DNA of 64,000 nucleotides from contig NZ_CP123639.1 in NCBI RefSeq assembly GCF_029889745.1, forward strand, positions 1,276,501 to 1,340,500. The letters are read 5' to 3'. Under the pieces are notes generated by a model. That model made no database searches, was not told the DNA's origin, and saw nothing but the letters and a program-made list of their open reading frames with translations. This DNA comes from Ligilactobacillus faecis. Lineage in GTDB: Bacteria > Bacillota > Bacilli > Lactobacillales > Lactobacillaceae. The position numbers were made by a program, and so were the translations under genes. Shown here in pieces: positions 53,514-63,110 of this stretch (position 1 is the stretch's first letter; each line of letters opens with the position of its first letter).

Positions 53514-54977
53514 TCAATTTTGTTTCCGAGCTTTTAATTTAAGTTCTAATTTACGCAAGAAAGGTAAGATCACACCCATGCCAAAGATCAAGAAGACAAA
53601 GAAGAAGTTCATCATCAATTCATGTCCAAATTGTTTTGTTCCAAAGTGAGCGTTTTGTGGAATAAAGCCCATCGTAGCACAAACAAACGTAAATAAGAAA
53701 CACCAGAACCCAACTAGCAAAGCGCCTGTCCGATTTTTGATGAAGATATAATCAGACGAGAATTTGTCTTGTTGCCAGCGAACTGCGATGAAAGCCACAA
53801 AGACTAAACATGTCTTGTACGGCGAAACGATCCCATTTAAATTCAACAACCAGTTATAGATCGAGTTGATATCTGGTAAAGTCCCACTCAAAAGTAACAA
53901 GACTAGTGCGATCCCAGCTGTCAAAGTATAGCTATGTACAGGACGACCGTTTTTATTTTTCTTTGTGAGCCAAGAAGGCATATATTTTTGATTGACATCG
54001 CCTGCAAAGACCCGACTAGCCGCATCGATCAAAACTGCTAACTGAGCTAACATGAAAAATGATTGGACGACGGCAAAGACGTACATCAAGCTGTTGCCCC
54101 AGCCGAGTTGTTGGCCTAGTAATTTGAAAGCATAGTAAGGACCATTCATCTTGAAGTCATTTGGGATATTGTTAGCGTCAAAGAAGACAGCTAAAGCTAA
54201 AGTCCCAAAGATCGTCAAAGCCCCAGTCATGATTGCTAAAAGCCACATTGAACGGGGAAATTCGACTTTAGGGTTTTTCATGCGACTGATGTAAGGAGCA
54301 GCTAGTTCAGCCCCAGACATCGCAAAGATCAAAAGTCCAGTCGTTGAAAAATAATGCAAGCTGAAGTTTGGTTTGAAAGCACTCAAATTGAACGGTTGCG
54401 TAGCGATATGCGCTCCGTGTGTCAAAGCATAACCAGTCATCAAAACAAAGAGCATCGACATGACAAACATTGCGCCCCCACCGATCAAAGATAAGATCTC
54501 AAGCGCATTTTTGAAGACATTTTCCAAAAGAATAAAGGCTAAAATGATCACAAATGTCAAAAGTCCAAAAGTAAAAGTCGACATATGGCTACTCAAAGTT
54601 GCATCACCCAAAATGATCCAACTAAAGGAAACGATGATCGAGTTAGAAACGTCAACGAGATATGGGATCGTTTGGACCCAATACATCCATGAAGTCGCAT
54701 AACCAAATAAGTCGCTCCCAGTTCCGCGCCGGATCCAAGAAGCAAGACCTCCGGCTTGTTGATCAAACGTCAATCCCAATTGGCTAACGATCAATTCATA
54801 TGGAATAACGTAGACAAAAAGCATAAAGATCCACGAAACGACAACAGAAAGACCTTGGTTTTGGAAAGGATAAAAAATATTCTCAAAACTGATGATCGTT
54901 ACAAAGTCAAGTAACGTCAAAACGATCCAAGGTGTATATTTTTTCTTTTCAAGTGAATTTGGGTTTAAAGTATTCAT
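53514..54977 (-). CDS. APC-family amino acid permease/antiporter
   Basis: 487 residues, about twelve membrane spans. The N-terminus (KKKYTPWIVLTLLDFVTIISFENIFYPF) and GGLASWIRRGTGSDLFGYATSWMYWVQ, and later TTGLLIFAMSGAELAAPYISRMKNP, place it among the glutamate:GABA / amino acid:amine antiporter-like APC proteins. It is divergent from a PLP amino acid decarboxylase across a ~310-bp shared regulatory region, so exchange of the amino acid for its amine (e.g. ornithine for putrescine) is the likely role, giving acid resistance and proton motive force. The substrate is not proven. AAGGAG precedes the ATG. Confidence 0.87.
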   Translation of the reverse strand: MNTLNPNSLEKKKYTPWIVLTLLDFVTIISFENIFYPFQNQGLSVVVSWIFMLFVYVIPYELIVSQLGLTFDQQAGGLASWIRRGTGSDLFGYATSWMYWVQTIPYLVDVSNSIIVSFSWIILGDATLSSHMSTFTFGLLTFVIILAFILLENVFKNALEILSLIGGGAMFVMSMLFVLMTGYALTHGAHIATQPFNLSAFKPNFSLHYFSTTGLLIFAMSGAELAAPYISRMKNPKVEFPRSMWLLAIMTGALTIFGTLALAVFFDANNIPNDFKMNGPYYAFKLLGQQLGWGNSLMYVFAVVQSFFMLAQLAVLIDAASRVFAGDVNQKYMPSWLTKKNKNGRPVHSYTLTAGIALVLLLLSGTLPDINSIYNWLLNLNGIVSPYKTCLVFVAFIAVRWQQDKFSSDYIFIKNRTGALLVGFWCFLFTFVCATMGFIPQNAHFGTKQFGHELMMNFFFVFLIFGMGVILPFLRKLELKLKARKQN

Positions 54978-55107
54978 TTTTGATTCTCCTTAGTGTAGTG
55001 CAAAATTCTTAGTTATTTTGCACGTGCCCAGGATGTTTGTTTGAATGCACGAAAATTCCACGCTATGCGATGCAAAAAAAGACATAGTTTCCTTTCTTTT
55101 TCAAATT

Positions 55108-55165
55108 AGTTAAAAGGGGAGGCCGCTGTTTTGCATCTTTATTTTTGAACAGCTCCCTTTTGACT
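55108..55165. promoter_or_regulatory. Imperfect long hairpin in the permease/decarboxylase intergenic region
   Basis: AGT-AAAAGGG-GAG-CTGTT on the left pairs with AACAG-CTC-CCTTTTGACT on the right with a GCCG bulge. It could be a leader structure of the minus-strand permease mRNA. A TACAAT -10-like box for the decarboxylase is at ~55254-55259. The remaining ~300 bases show no gene. Confidence 0.45.
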
Positions 55166-55291
55166 GCAAAGTATCGCTTTTTATTTTAAATAAATATTGT
55201 TCAAATTACTACCACTATTTTTAAATAATGCAAGAAATATGCTTACTAAGGTGGTACAATGAGTGACAGTTAGCTTTAGAAAGTGAGAAAG

Positions 55292-57412
55292 ATGATGGAG
55301 AAATACTTAAAGATCGCAGTTTCTAAAGGGCTTGAAGCAAGTGTGCCAGCACCATATGAGGCTCTTTTAGTAACACCAACATTGGAATTGAGCCAGCTAG
55401 CTGCATTAGTTTTGACAAAAGAAGAGGCAAAATTCTTGGCCAAAGAAGCTAAACGCTATGGTTTGCCAGTGTTTGAAACGACACCTAAGAAAGCTAGAGA
55501 ACTAAAAGCAGATGTTTTACAGGCCGCTTTAGCTTATGAGCAAAAAAACGTGCCACGTTTTTTGACTGATCTGATCAACTATGCTGATGAGCATCCAGTT
55601 AGCTTTACGACGCCAGGACACCATAACGGTGAGTTTTATCGGCGTCATCCAGCGGGACAAGTCTTTAAAAAGTTCTTCGGTGAAAAAATGCTTTATGCAG
55701 ATGTCAGTGATACGATCCCTGAGTTGGGCGATACGTTGACGCATGGTGGCACTCCACTTGAAGCCGAACAAATTGCCGCTCAAGCTTTTAATGCTGATAA
55801 AGCTTATTTTTGTACAAATGGAACGACAAGTTCAAACACGATCTGTGCGACAGCCGCTTTAACGAAAGGTGATCTAGTATTATTTGATCGTAATAACCAT
55901 AAATCTTTGTATAATAGTGCACTAGTCATGACTGGGGCTAAACCAGTCTATTTGAAGACAGATCGTGATCCACTAGGTCTGATCGGGCCTTTACTTGAAA
56001 GTGAACTTGATGAAGCAAAGATTCGGCAAAAGATCGCACAGCTCGCTCCTGAAAAAGCAAAAGCCAAACGTCCGTTTCGCTTAGCTGTCTTGCAGTTAGA
56101 AACATATGATGGTGTTTTTTATGATGCTAAACACTTACTTGAAAAATTAGGACCGTTGTGCGATTATATCTTGTTTGACTGTGCGTGGGGCGGATACGAA
56201 CAGTTCGTGCCTTTGATGAAAGAATTGTCTCCGCTTAGTTTAGAATACGGACCAGACGATCCAGGGATCTTAGTGACACAATCGATCCATAAACAACAGG
56301 CTGGGTTAGCCCAAACTTCGCAGATCTTGAAAAAAGATGCCCATTTGAAAGGGCAAAAACGCTATATCGATCATAAACATTTTAATAATGCCTATTTAAA
56401 ATACGTGACGACAAGCTATTCTTATCCGATCTATGCCTCTTTAGCAGTAAATGCTTTTATGGCAGCAAGTCCACTAGTGACCCAATGGTGGGAAGAGACG
56501 CTTTGTTTAGGGATCGAATTTCGTAAAAAACTGTTACGTCAAAGTAAACTCTTCAAGCCTCTAATTCCGCGGGAAATTGACGGGGTCTTATGGGAAGATA
56601 TCCCGACAGAAGAGTTGGCTACAAAGCTCAAATATTGGCGCTTACTGCCAACTGATCTGTGGCATGGTTTCAGCCATGTCGGAACAAAAGAGGCGATCAT
56701 CAGTCCGTTGAAATTGACGGTAACTTGCCCTGGCGTCGATATTTCCCAGGGAATATATACTCAAAACGGGATCCCAGGTCCGATCCTCGGAGAATATTTA
56801 ATAGAAAAGCGGATCATTCCGGGGAAATCTGATCTCTATTCGACGTTATTTTTCTTGACTCCAGGTGAAGATGAACAAAGTATGCAAACTCTGTTGGCGG
56901 CCTTTTTAGAATTTGAAGAGCTTTATTTAAGTGAAGCTCCGTTAGAAAAGGCTTTACCACGGTTAGTCGCAAAATATCCAAAGCGTTATGCAGGTTATAC
57001 TTTAAAACGTTTGTGTGATGAGATGCACGCTTATTACAGTGAACATCAGATCTATCATTTACAGCAAGAACTGTTTTTGAAAGAAACACTCGGAGATCAT
57101 CCCTTGACACCATATGAAGCAGATCAATGTTTCATGCGAAACGAAGGGAAACTTTATCCTTTAGATGAACTTGTCGGAAAGATCGCTTTAGAAGGAGCTT
57201 TACCTTATCCGCCAGGAGTCTTTATCGTTGCGCCTGGTGAAAAATGGCAAGCACTTGATGTCGCTTATTTTAAAATTTTACTAGGTGAGATCGAACGCTT
57301 TAGTGGTTTTGATCCTGAGATCCAAGGGATCTATTTAGAAAACACAAGCAAAGGTCTCACTGCAAACGGTCATGCTTTGGAAATAAACAGTGCTGACCTA
57401 TACTCAGAGTAA
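55292..57412 (+). CDS. Orn/Lys/Arg decarboxylase, inducible type (probably ornithine decarboxylase)
   Basis: 706 residues from ATG 55292 (GTG 55283 or ATG 55295 are alternatives). PLP fold-type I with an N-terminal wing domain. Family motifs: TTPGHHNGEFYRRHPAG, FCTNGTTSSNTI, LFDRNNHKSLYNSAL, the PLP lysine in QSIHKQQAGLAQTSQ, DHKHFNNAY, and the C-terminal GALPYPPGVFIVAPGEKW. It resembles the biodegradative ornithine decarboxylase of L. saerimneri 30a in length and most motifs, though lysine as substrate cannot be excluded. It consumes a cytoplasmic proton and releases CO2; with the divergent permease it forms a decarboxylation/antiport acid-resistance module. Confidence 0.9.
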   Translation: MMEKYLKIAVSKGLEASVPAPYEALLVTPTLELSQLAALVLTKEEAKFLAKEAKRYGLPVFETTPKKARELKADVLQAALAYEQKNVPRFLTDLINYADEHPVSFTTPGHHNGEFYRRHPAGQVFKKFFGEKMLYADVSDTIPELGDTLTHGGTPLEAEQIAAQAFNADKAYFCTNGTTSSNTICATAALTKGDLVLFDRNNHKSLYNSALVMTGAKPVYLKTDRDPLGLIGPLLESELDEAKIRQKIAQLAPEKAKAKRPFRLAVLQLETYDGVFYDAKHLLEKLGPLCDYILFDCAWGGYEQFVPLMKELSPLSLEYGPDDPGILVTQSIHKQQAGLAQTSQILKKDAHLKGQKRYIDHKHFNNAYLKYVTTSYSYPIYASLAVNAFMAASPLVTQWWEETLCLGIEFRKKLLRQSKLFKPLIPREIDGVLWEDIPTEELATKLKYWRLLPTDLWHGFSHVGTKEAIISPLKLTVTCPGVDISQGIYTQNGIPGPILGEYLIEKRIIPGKSDLYSTLFFLTPGEDEQSMQTLLAAFLEFEELYLSEAPLEKALPRLVAKYPKRYAGYTLKRLCDEMHAYYSEHQIYHLQQELFLKETLGDHPLTPYEADQCFMRNEGKLYPLDELVGKIALEGALPYPPGVFIVAPGEKWQALDVAYFKILLGEIERFSGFDPEIQGIYLENTSKGLTANGHALEINSADLYSE

Positions 57413-57466
57413 ACGAAACACGTATTGATCTAGTAGCTTTTACCAAATGAGTTTATCGCTTCGGAC

Positions 57467-57709
57467 ATGAAAGGCAAAGAAGTTTTAGAGCTTTTAGGAA
57501 ATGATGTCAAAGTTTCGCTTCATTCCGATGCTTCGGCTTATTTTGGTGGTTATATCGCTGATAACTATTATGCGTTAGCACAAAAATATGCCCTAACTGA
57601 AGAACAGCTAGGGCAATTAGCACGGAATTCATTTGAAACTGCTTGGATCAGCGCTGAACAAAAAGTGCTCTATTTGGCAGAGTTAGAGGCCTATTTAAAA
57701 GCTAATTGA
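57467..57709 (+). pseudogene. Adenosine deaminase, C-terminal remnant
   Basis: About 80 codons (DVKVSLHSDASAYFGGYIADNYYALAQKYALTEEQLGQLARNSFETAWI...) match the last quarter of adenosine deaminase. The family's catalytic/metal segment, normally NSDDP, reads HSDAS here, and the N-terminal three quarters, with the other metal ligands, are gone. Weak coding similarity extends a few codons upstream (PNEFIASD) before frame breaks. There is no ribosome site at the internal ATG. It overlaps the end of the convergent GNAT gene by 8 bases. Confidence 0.75.
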
Positions 57710-58187
57710 CTTTTTGATAGGCTAAACGCTTAGTCTGATCGTCAGTGTAGATGATGCCACAATACTGAAAACCATTTTTAGTGATCAGATGTTGCATGAT
57801 CAAATTATCGGGATGAGTATCGATCTTAAGGTTAGCGCACTTTGCTTCACAAAAGGCTAGGGCTTTTTCAAAAACACCTTTGATCTGACCATTGCCAGCG
57901 ATCCGGTGGATAACACCATAAGGGCGGTCGTTTGCCCACTGGCCTTCGATCTTCTGATAAGTCGGGTCTGCCCCACAGATAAAGGCAAAGACGCCACCTA
58001 ATGTGTGTTCTGGTGTTTCAAGCACATATAAAACTTGCTTGGCGATATCTTGTTTGATCAGAGCTAAAGGCGGGTGTTTTTTGCCCCACTGATCAGGATT
58101 ACCATTTTGAGCCATTTGTTTACGTGCATAAGCGTAGATCGCACTGATCGCTTCGAGATCAGCCAAAGTTGCAAGTCGGATATTCAT
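57702..58187 (-). CDS. GNAT-family N-acetyltransferase
   Basis: 161 residues from ATG 58187 (AAAGGAG upstream; the frame opens earlier at 58214 without a ribosome site). The N-terminal IRLATLADLEAISAIYAYARKQMAQNGNPDQWG is typical of a lactobacillar GNAT group. Motif A is divergent: the usual QxxGxG/A loop is replaced by GVIHRIAGNGQIKGVFEKALAFCE, and DTHPDNLIMQHLITKNGFQYCG is the motif B region. The substrate is unknown. Monocistronic, divergent from the cysteine-biosynthesis leader. Confidence 0.82.
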   Translation of the reverse strand: MNIRLATLADLEAISAIYAYARKQMAQNGNPDQWGKKHPPLALIKQDIAKQVLYVLETPEHTLGGVFAFICGADPTYQKIEGQWANDRPYGVIHRIAGNGQIKGVFEKALAFCEAKCANLKIDTHPDNLIMQHLITKNGFQYCGIIYTDDQTKRLAYQKVN

Positions 58188-58235
58188 TAGCGGACACTCC
58201 TTTTTGAAAAACATTATAACAAGTTAAGAAAAAAC

Positions 58236-58264
58236 TTGCATTTACAAATAGTAAGTGTTATGAT
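58236..58264 (+). promoter_or_regulatory. Promoter of the transsulfuration operon
   Basis: TTGCAT (58236-58241) and TATGAT (58259-58264) are separated by 17 bases. Transcription would start at ~58271, giving a ~210-base leader before the first enzyme gene. Confidence 0.75.
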
Positions 58265-58295
58265 CGAAACAACGATCGAAAGGACGGAAAAATAC

Positions 58296-58373
58296 ATGAA
58301 GAACTTATTTTTAACACAAACAGTTTTTGTTACATGTTGTTGCTCTCGGCGCTACTTTAGCGAAGAGAGTTGA
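58296..58373 (+). CDS. Cys-rich leader peptide (attenuation)
   Basis: 25 codons: MKNLFLTQTVFVTCCC followed by SRRYFSEES and TGA. Three consecutive Cys codons (TGT TGT TGC at 58335-58343) sit just upstream of the attenuator. AAAGGA lies 11 bases before the ATG. The peptide has no domain; its role is inferred from the layout: promoter, short frame with a run of the codon for the pathway's end product, competing hairpins, terminator, then cysteine biosynthesis genes. Ribosome stalling when Cys-tRNA is scarce would cover 58350-58354 and release 58355-58367 for antiterminator pairing. Confidence 0.82.
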   Translation: MKNLFLTQTVFVTCCCSRRYFSEES

Positions 58374-58412
58374 TTTGAGCTGTGATCAGTTAAAGTAAGG
58401 ACTTCTTCGGAT

Positions 58413-58450
58413 AAAGGGCGCAAACTTTCACCGGTTTGCGCCCTTTTTGT
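58413..58450 (+). terminator. Attenuator terminator upstream of the transsulfuration genes
   Basis: Perfect 13-bp stem AAAGGGCGCAAAC / GTTTGCGCCCTTT with an 8-base loop and a T-run, located before any structural gene. Upstream pairings: pause hairpin CGCTA-CTT-TAGCG (58350-58362) and the alternative CTTTAGCGAAGAG (58355-58367) with CTTCTTCGGATAAAG (58402-58416), whose last four bases overlap the terminator stem. Confidence 0.88.
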
Positions 58451-58481
58451 GTCTTTTGATCGCAAGAAAGAAGGGATGAAG

Positions 58482-60553
<2,072 letters not shown>

Positions 60554-60586
60554 AACGGAAGTACACGTTAAGTCAGTAAAGAAAAA

Positions 60587-60617
60587 GACAACTTTTCTAA
60601 ATAAGAGAAAAGCTGTC
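60587..60617 (-). terminator. Terminator of the LacI-family regulator gene
   Basis: GACAACTTTTCT pairs with AGAAAAG-C-TGTC (one mismatch/bulge). The T-run (TCTTTTTCTTT) lies on the minus-strand side, just past the regulator stop. Confidence 0.75.
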
Positions 60618-60623
60618 GCAAAC

Positions 60624-61598
60624 TTAAGTCGTACCTTTTTTCAGGCTGACTGGTAAAACGTATTCTGACTTAGTCGGACGGTCGTTTAACCGTGCTTTTA
60701 AAACGGTGACTGCTGTTTGGGCGATCGCTTCGATCGGTTGAACGATCGTAGTTAAGTTAGGCAAGATATTTTGGATGACCTTAGTTCCGTCGTAACCGAC
60801 AAGTAAAAGATCGGCGGGGATCTTTTTCCCTAATTCTAAAGCGATCTGCATGATCAAGGCCGCATCGATATCGTTTGAAGCAAAAATAGCTTCTAGATCA
60901 GGATGATCGTAAAAGATTTGCGTCAGGATCTGCTTTTTTTCATGATAAGGAATGTTGAAATCAAGGGTGACTGTGATCGGCGTCAGTCCATGCTGGCGCA
61001 TCGTATCTTCGTAAGCTAAGCGTCGCCGTTTTGCCGGTGAATCAAGTGTGATCGGACCGTTAGTATGGATGATTTTTTTTGCGCCTTGTTCGATCAAATA
61101 AGTCGTAGCTAAAACACCACCGGCATAATTATCAGATTCGATCACAGGGATATCGTGATTCATGTTGCGGTCGATCGCGACAACAGGAAGATGCTCATAA
61201 TTGTATTCTTTGATCCCTTGGTTATGTGTGCCAACGATCAACCCATCGACTTGTTTGCTTAAAAGTTGATTGAGATAATCGGCTTCTTTTTTGGGGTCAT
61301 TCATCGAATTACCGATCAAAACTTTAAAACCTTCGTTGTAAAGGCGTTTTTCCAATTCAGCGCTCAATTCACCAAAAAAAGGATTAGCGATCGTTGGGAA
61401 AAGCAAGCCGATGAGCTGAGTCTTTTTTTGATAAAGTTGGCGCGCGACGACATTTGGTTGATAGTTTAATTCTTTCATCGCTTGATAGACACGCGTGATC
61501 GTCTCTTGACTCAAATAACCTCGGTTGTTTAAGACGCGTGAGACGGTTGTTTTGGAGACGTTAGCGCGCTTAGCGACATCTTCTAGCTTAGGACGCAT
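60624..61598 (-). CDS. LacI-family transcriptional repressor (ScrR-like)
   Basis: 324 residues, normal length. The N-terminal LacI HTH is MRPKLEDVAKRANVSKTTVSRVLNNRGYLS, with hinge helix YQPNVVARQL; the periplasmic-binding-like sensor domain follows (IGLLFPTIANPFFGELSAELE, VDGLIVGTHNQ, IFASNDIDAALIMQIALELGKKIP, VGYDGT). It lies downstream of, and on the same strand as, a GH32 gene, so control by sucrose, fructose or a phosphate derivative is likely. GAGGTG precedes the ATG. A palindrome AAAGCGCTTT at 61661-61670 upstream could be an operator. Confidence 0.9.
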   Translation of the reverse strand: MRPKLEDVAKRANVSKTTVSRVLNNRGYLSQETITRVYQAMKELNYQPNVVARQLYQKKTQLIGLLFPTIANPFFGELSAELEKRLYNEGFKVLIGNSMNDPKKEADYLNQLLSKQVDGLIVGTHNQGIKEYNYEHLPVVAIDRNMNHDIPVIESDNYAGGVLATTYLIEQGAKKIIHTNGPITLDSPAKRRRLAYEDTMRQHGLTPITVTLDFNIPYHEKKQILTQIFYDHPDLEAIFASNDIDAALIMQIALELGKKIPADLLLVGYDGTKVIQNILPNLTTIVQPIEAIAQTAVTVLKARLNDRPTKSEYVLPVSLKKGTT

Positions 61599-61656
61599 TT
61601 TTTCACCTCGTTAGGTCGTTTTGCTTCCTATTTTAGCAAATTTTTTCGCAAAAACT

Positions 61657-61697
61657 CAAAAAAGCGCTTTGGCTTTTAAAAGTCAAAACGCTTTTTT
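61657..61697 (-). terminator. Terminator after the GH32 gene
   Basis: AAAAAAGCG pairs with CGCTTTTTT and the inner GGCTTTT/AAAAGTC continues the stem. It ends the symporter-GH32 transcript. The embedded AAAGCGCTTT palindrome may double as a LacI/CcpA-type operator for the downstream regulator gene. Confidence 0.8.
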
Positions 61698-61701
61698 GGT
61701 A

Positions 61702-63096
61702 TTAAAATTCGATCGCTTGTGCTTCTAAACGATAGATCTCAGCTTGGCAGGTGGCTTTTTTGGCTTTGAGCCATAAAGTTGGAGCACTTTCTAAATAGAA
61801 ACGTTCAGTAAAGACAGCTTCACCGTCATTGATAAAGATCTCAAGCGAACTCGTATCGACAAAGATCCTGAGATTTACAGAATTTGTTGGCGCGATCGTA
61901 GCAAAACGTTGATCGCCTTTTGTCAAGGTGAATTTATATGTGTCGCGGTCAAAATCTAAAGTGAGTTGTTCGTTACCAACTTGATCTCGTAAACTAAAGC
62001 TAAAGTCTGTTGCTTCTTTTAGGTCAAGTACAAGTTCAACTTGTTTTTCGTTTGTACAGAGAAGTTTTTCCTCCGTGAGTGTTTCTGTAAAAGTTGCGAG
62101 TTTTGCGGTGCGGAGCTTTTCTAGCTCTTTTATGGGACTCATATAGAGACGCTCGCCTTTTAATTTGAGTTCGCGGGGCAATGTCAAAGCTCCCGCCCAA
62201 CCGTCAGCTTTTTCTGGGAAATCACTTTCCCACATATCCATCCAGCCCAAGACGACCCGGCGTCCATCTGGTGTCAAAGTTGTTTGGCTCGCATAAAAGT
62301 CGTGCCCAAGATCGATCTCAGTGAACGCACCGTGTGTAAAAGTATTAGTTGCTAGCTCATAATCACCGACGAAATAGCCAGTTTGAAAAAGGTTCAAGTA
62401 CTTTTCTTTTTGAGGTTTTATCCCTTGTGGTGAGAGCAAGAGAATATCTTTACCGGCTAAATTGAAGAAGTCAGGACATTCCCACATATAGCCTTCGTCT
62501 TCTTTAGCTTTAGCAAAAGGACCAAGATATTCCCAGTTTTTTAGATCAGAAGAACGATACATGATCGCTCGGCCAGCGCCATCTTTAGCTTGACTTCCTA
62601 AGACCATATAATAGGATCCATCTTTTTCAAAGACTTTTGGATCGCGAAAATGATGCGTATTATCGGCTGGTTCGTGTGCGATGATCGGATTTTGAGCGTA
62701 TTTAGTGAAAGTGATCCCATCTTGGCTATAGGCTAGATTTTGATTTTGCCAAAAGTGGTCTGGATCACCATCACCGTAATAGTGGTGGCCGGTATAGATG
62801 AGATACAGCGTGTCATCTTTGACGATCGCACTACCTGAAAAGCACCCGTCTTCATCAGCTTTTGTATCAGGAGCAAGGGCTAAGGGCAAGCTTTCCCAGT
62901 GGACTAGATCTTTACTGCGGGCATGGCCCCAATGCATCGGGCCCCAATCAGCCGAATAGGGATGATATTGATAAAAGATGTGGTAGTAACCTTTGAAATA
63001 ACAAAAGCCATTCGGGTCGTTGATCCACCCAGCTGGAGCACTGACGTGATACCCTAGGCGATAGCGAGCATTAGTTAATGTGATCATTTTTTGCAT
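61702..63096 (-). CDS. GH32 beta-fructofuranosidase / sucrose hydrolase
   Basis: 464 residues. Five-blade propeller with all catalytic motifs: nucleophile D27 in WINDPNGF (24-31), transition-state stabiliser D152 in FRDPKVF (150-156) and acid/base E206 in WECPDFF (205-211). The C-terminal beta-sandwich follows (FVDTSSLEIFINDGEAVFTERFY). It hydrolyses sucrose or short fructans. The upstream partner is a proton symporter rather than a PTS permease, so the natural substrate is probably the unphosphorylated sugar. There is no signal peptide, so it is cytoplasmic. It starts 14 bases after the symporter gene, with GAGGT before ATG 63096. Confidence 0.93.
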   Translation of the reverse strand: MQKMITLTNARYRLGYHVSAPAGWINDPNGFCYFKGYYHIFYQYHPYSADWGPMHWGHARSKDLVHWESLPLALAPDTKADEDGCFSGSAIVKDDTLYLIYTGHHYYGDGDPDHFWQNQNLAYSQDGITFTKYAQNPIIAHEPADNTHHFRDPKVFEKDGSYYMVLGSQAKDGAGRAIMYRSSDLKNWEYLGPFAKAKEDEGYMWECPDFFNLAGKDILLLSPQGIKPQKEKYLNLFQTGYFVGDYELATNTFTHGAFTEIDLGHDFYASQTTLTPDGRRVVLGWMDMWESDFPEKADGWAGALTLPRELKLKGERLYMSPIKELEKLRTAKLATFTETLTEEKLLCTNEKQVELVLDLKEATDFSFSLRDQVGNEQLTLDFDRDTYKFTLTKGDQRFATIAPTNSVNLRIFVDTSSLEIFINDGEAVFTERFYLESAPTLWLKAKKATCQAEIYRLEAQAIEF

Positions 63097-63110
63097 AATA
63101 TTTACCTCGT

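Noticed and set aside
58380-58450. T-box riboswitch before the cysteine genes
   Set aside because: No GGTGG/antiterminator T-box sequence is present; the short Cys-rich frame and competing hairpins explain the region better.
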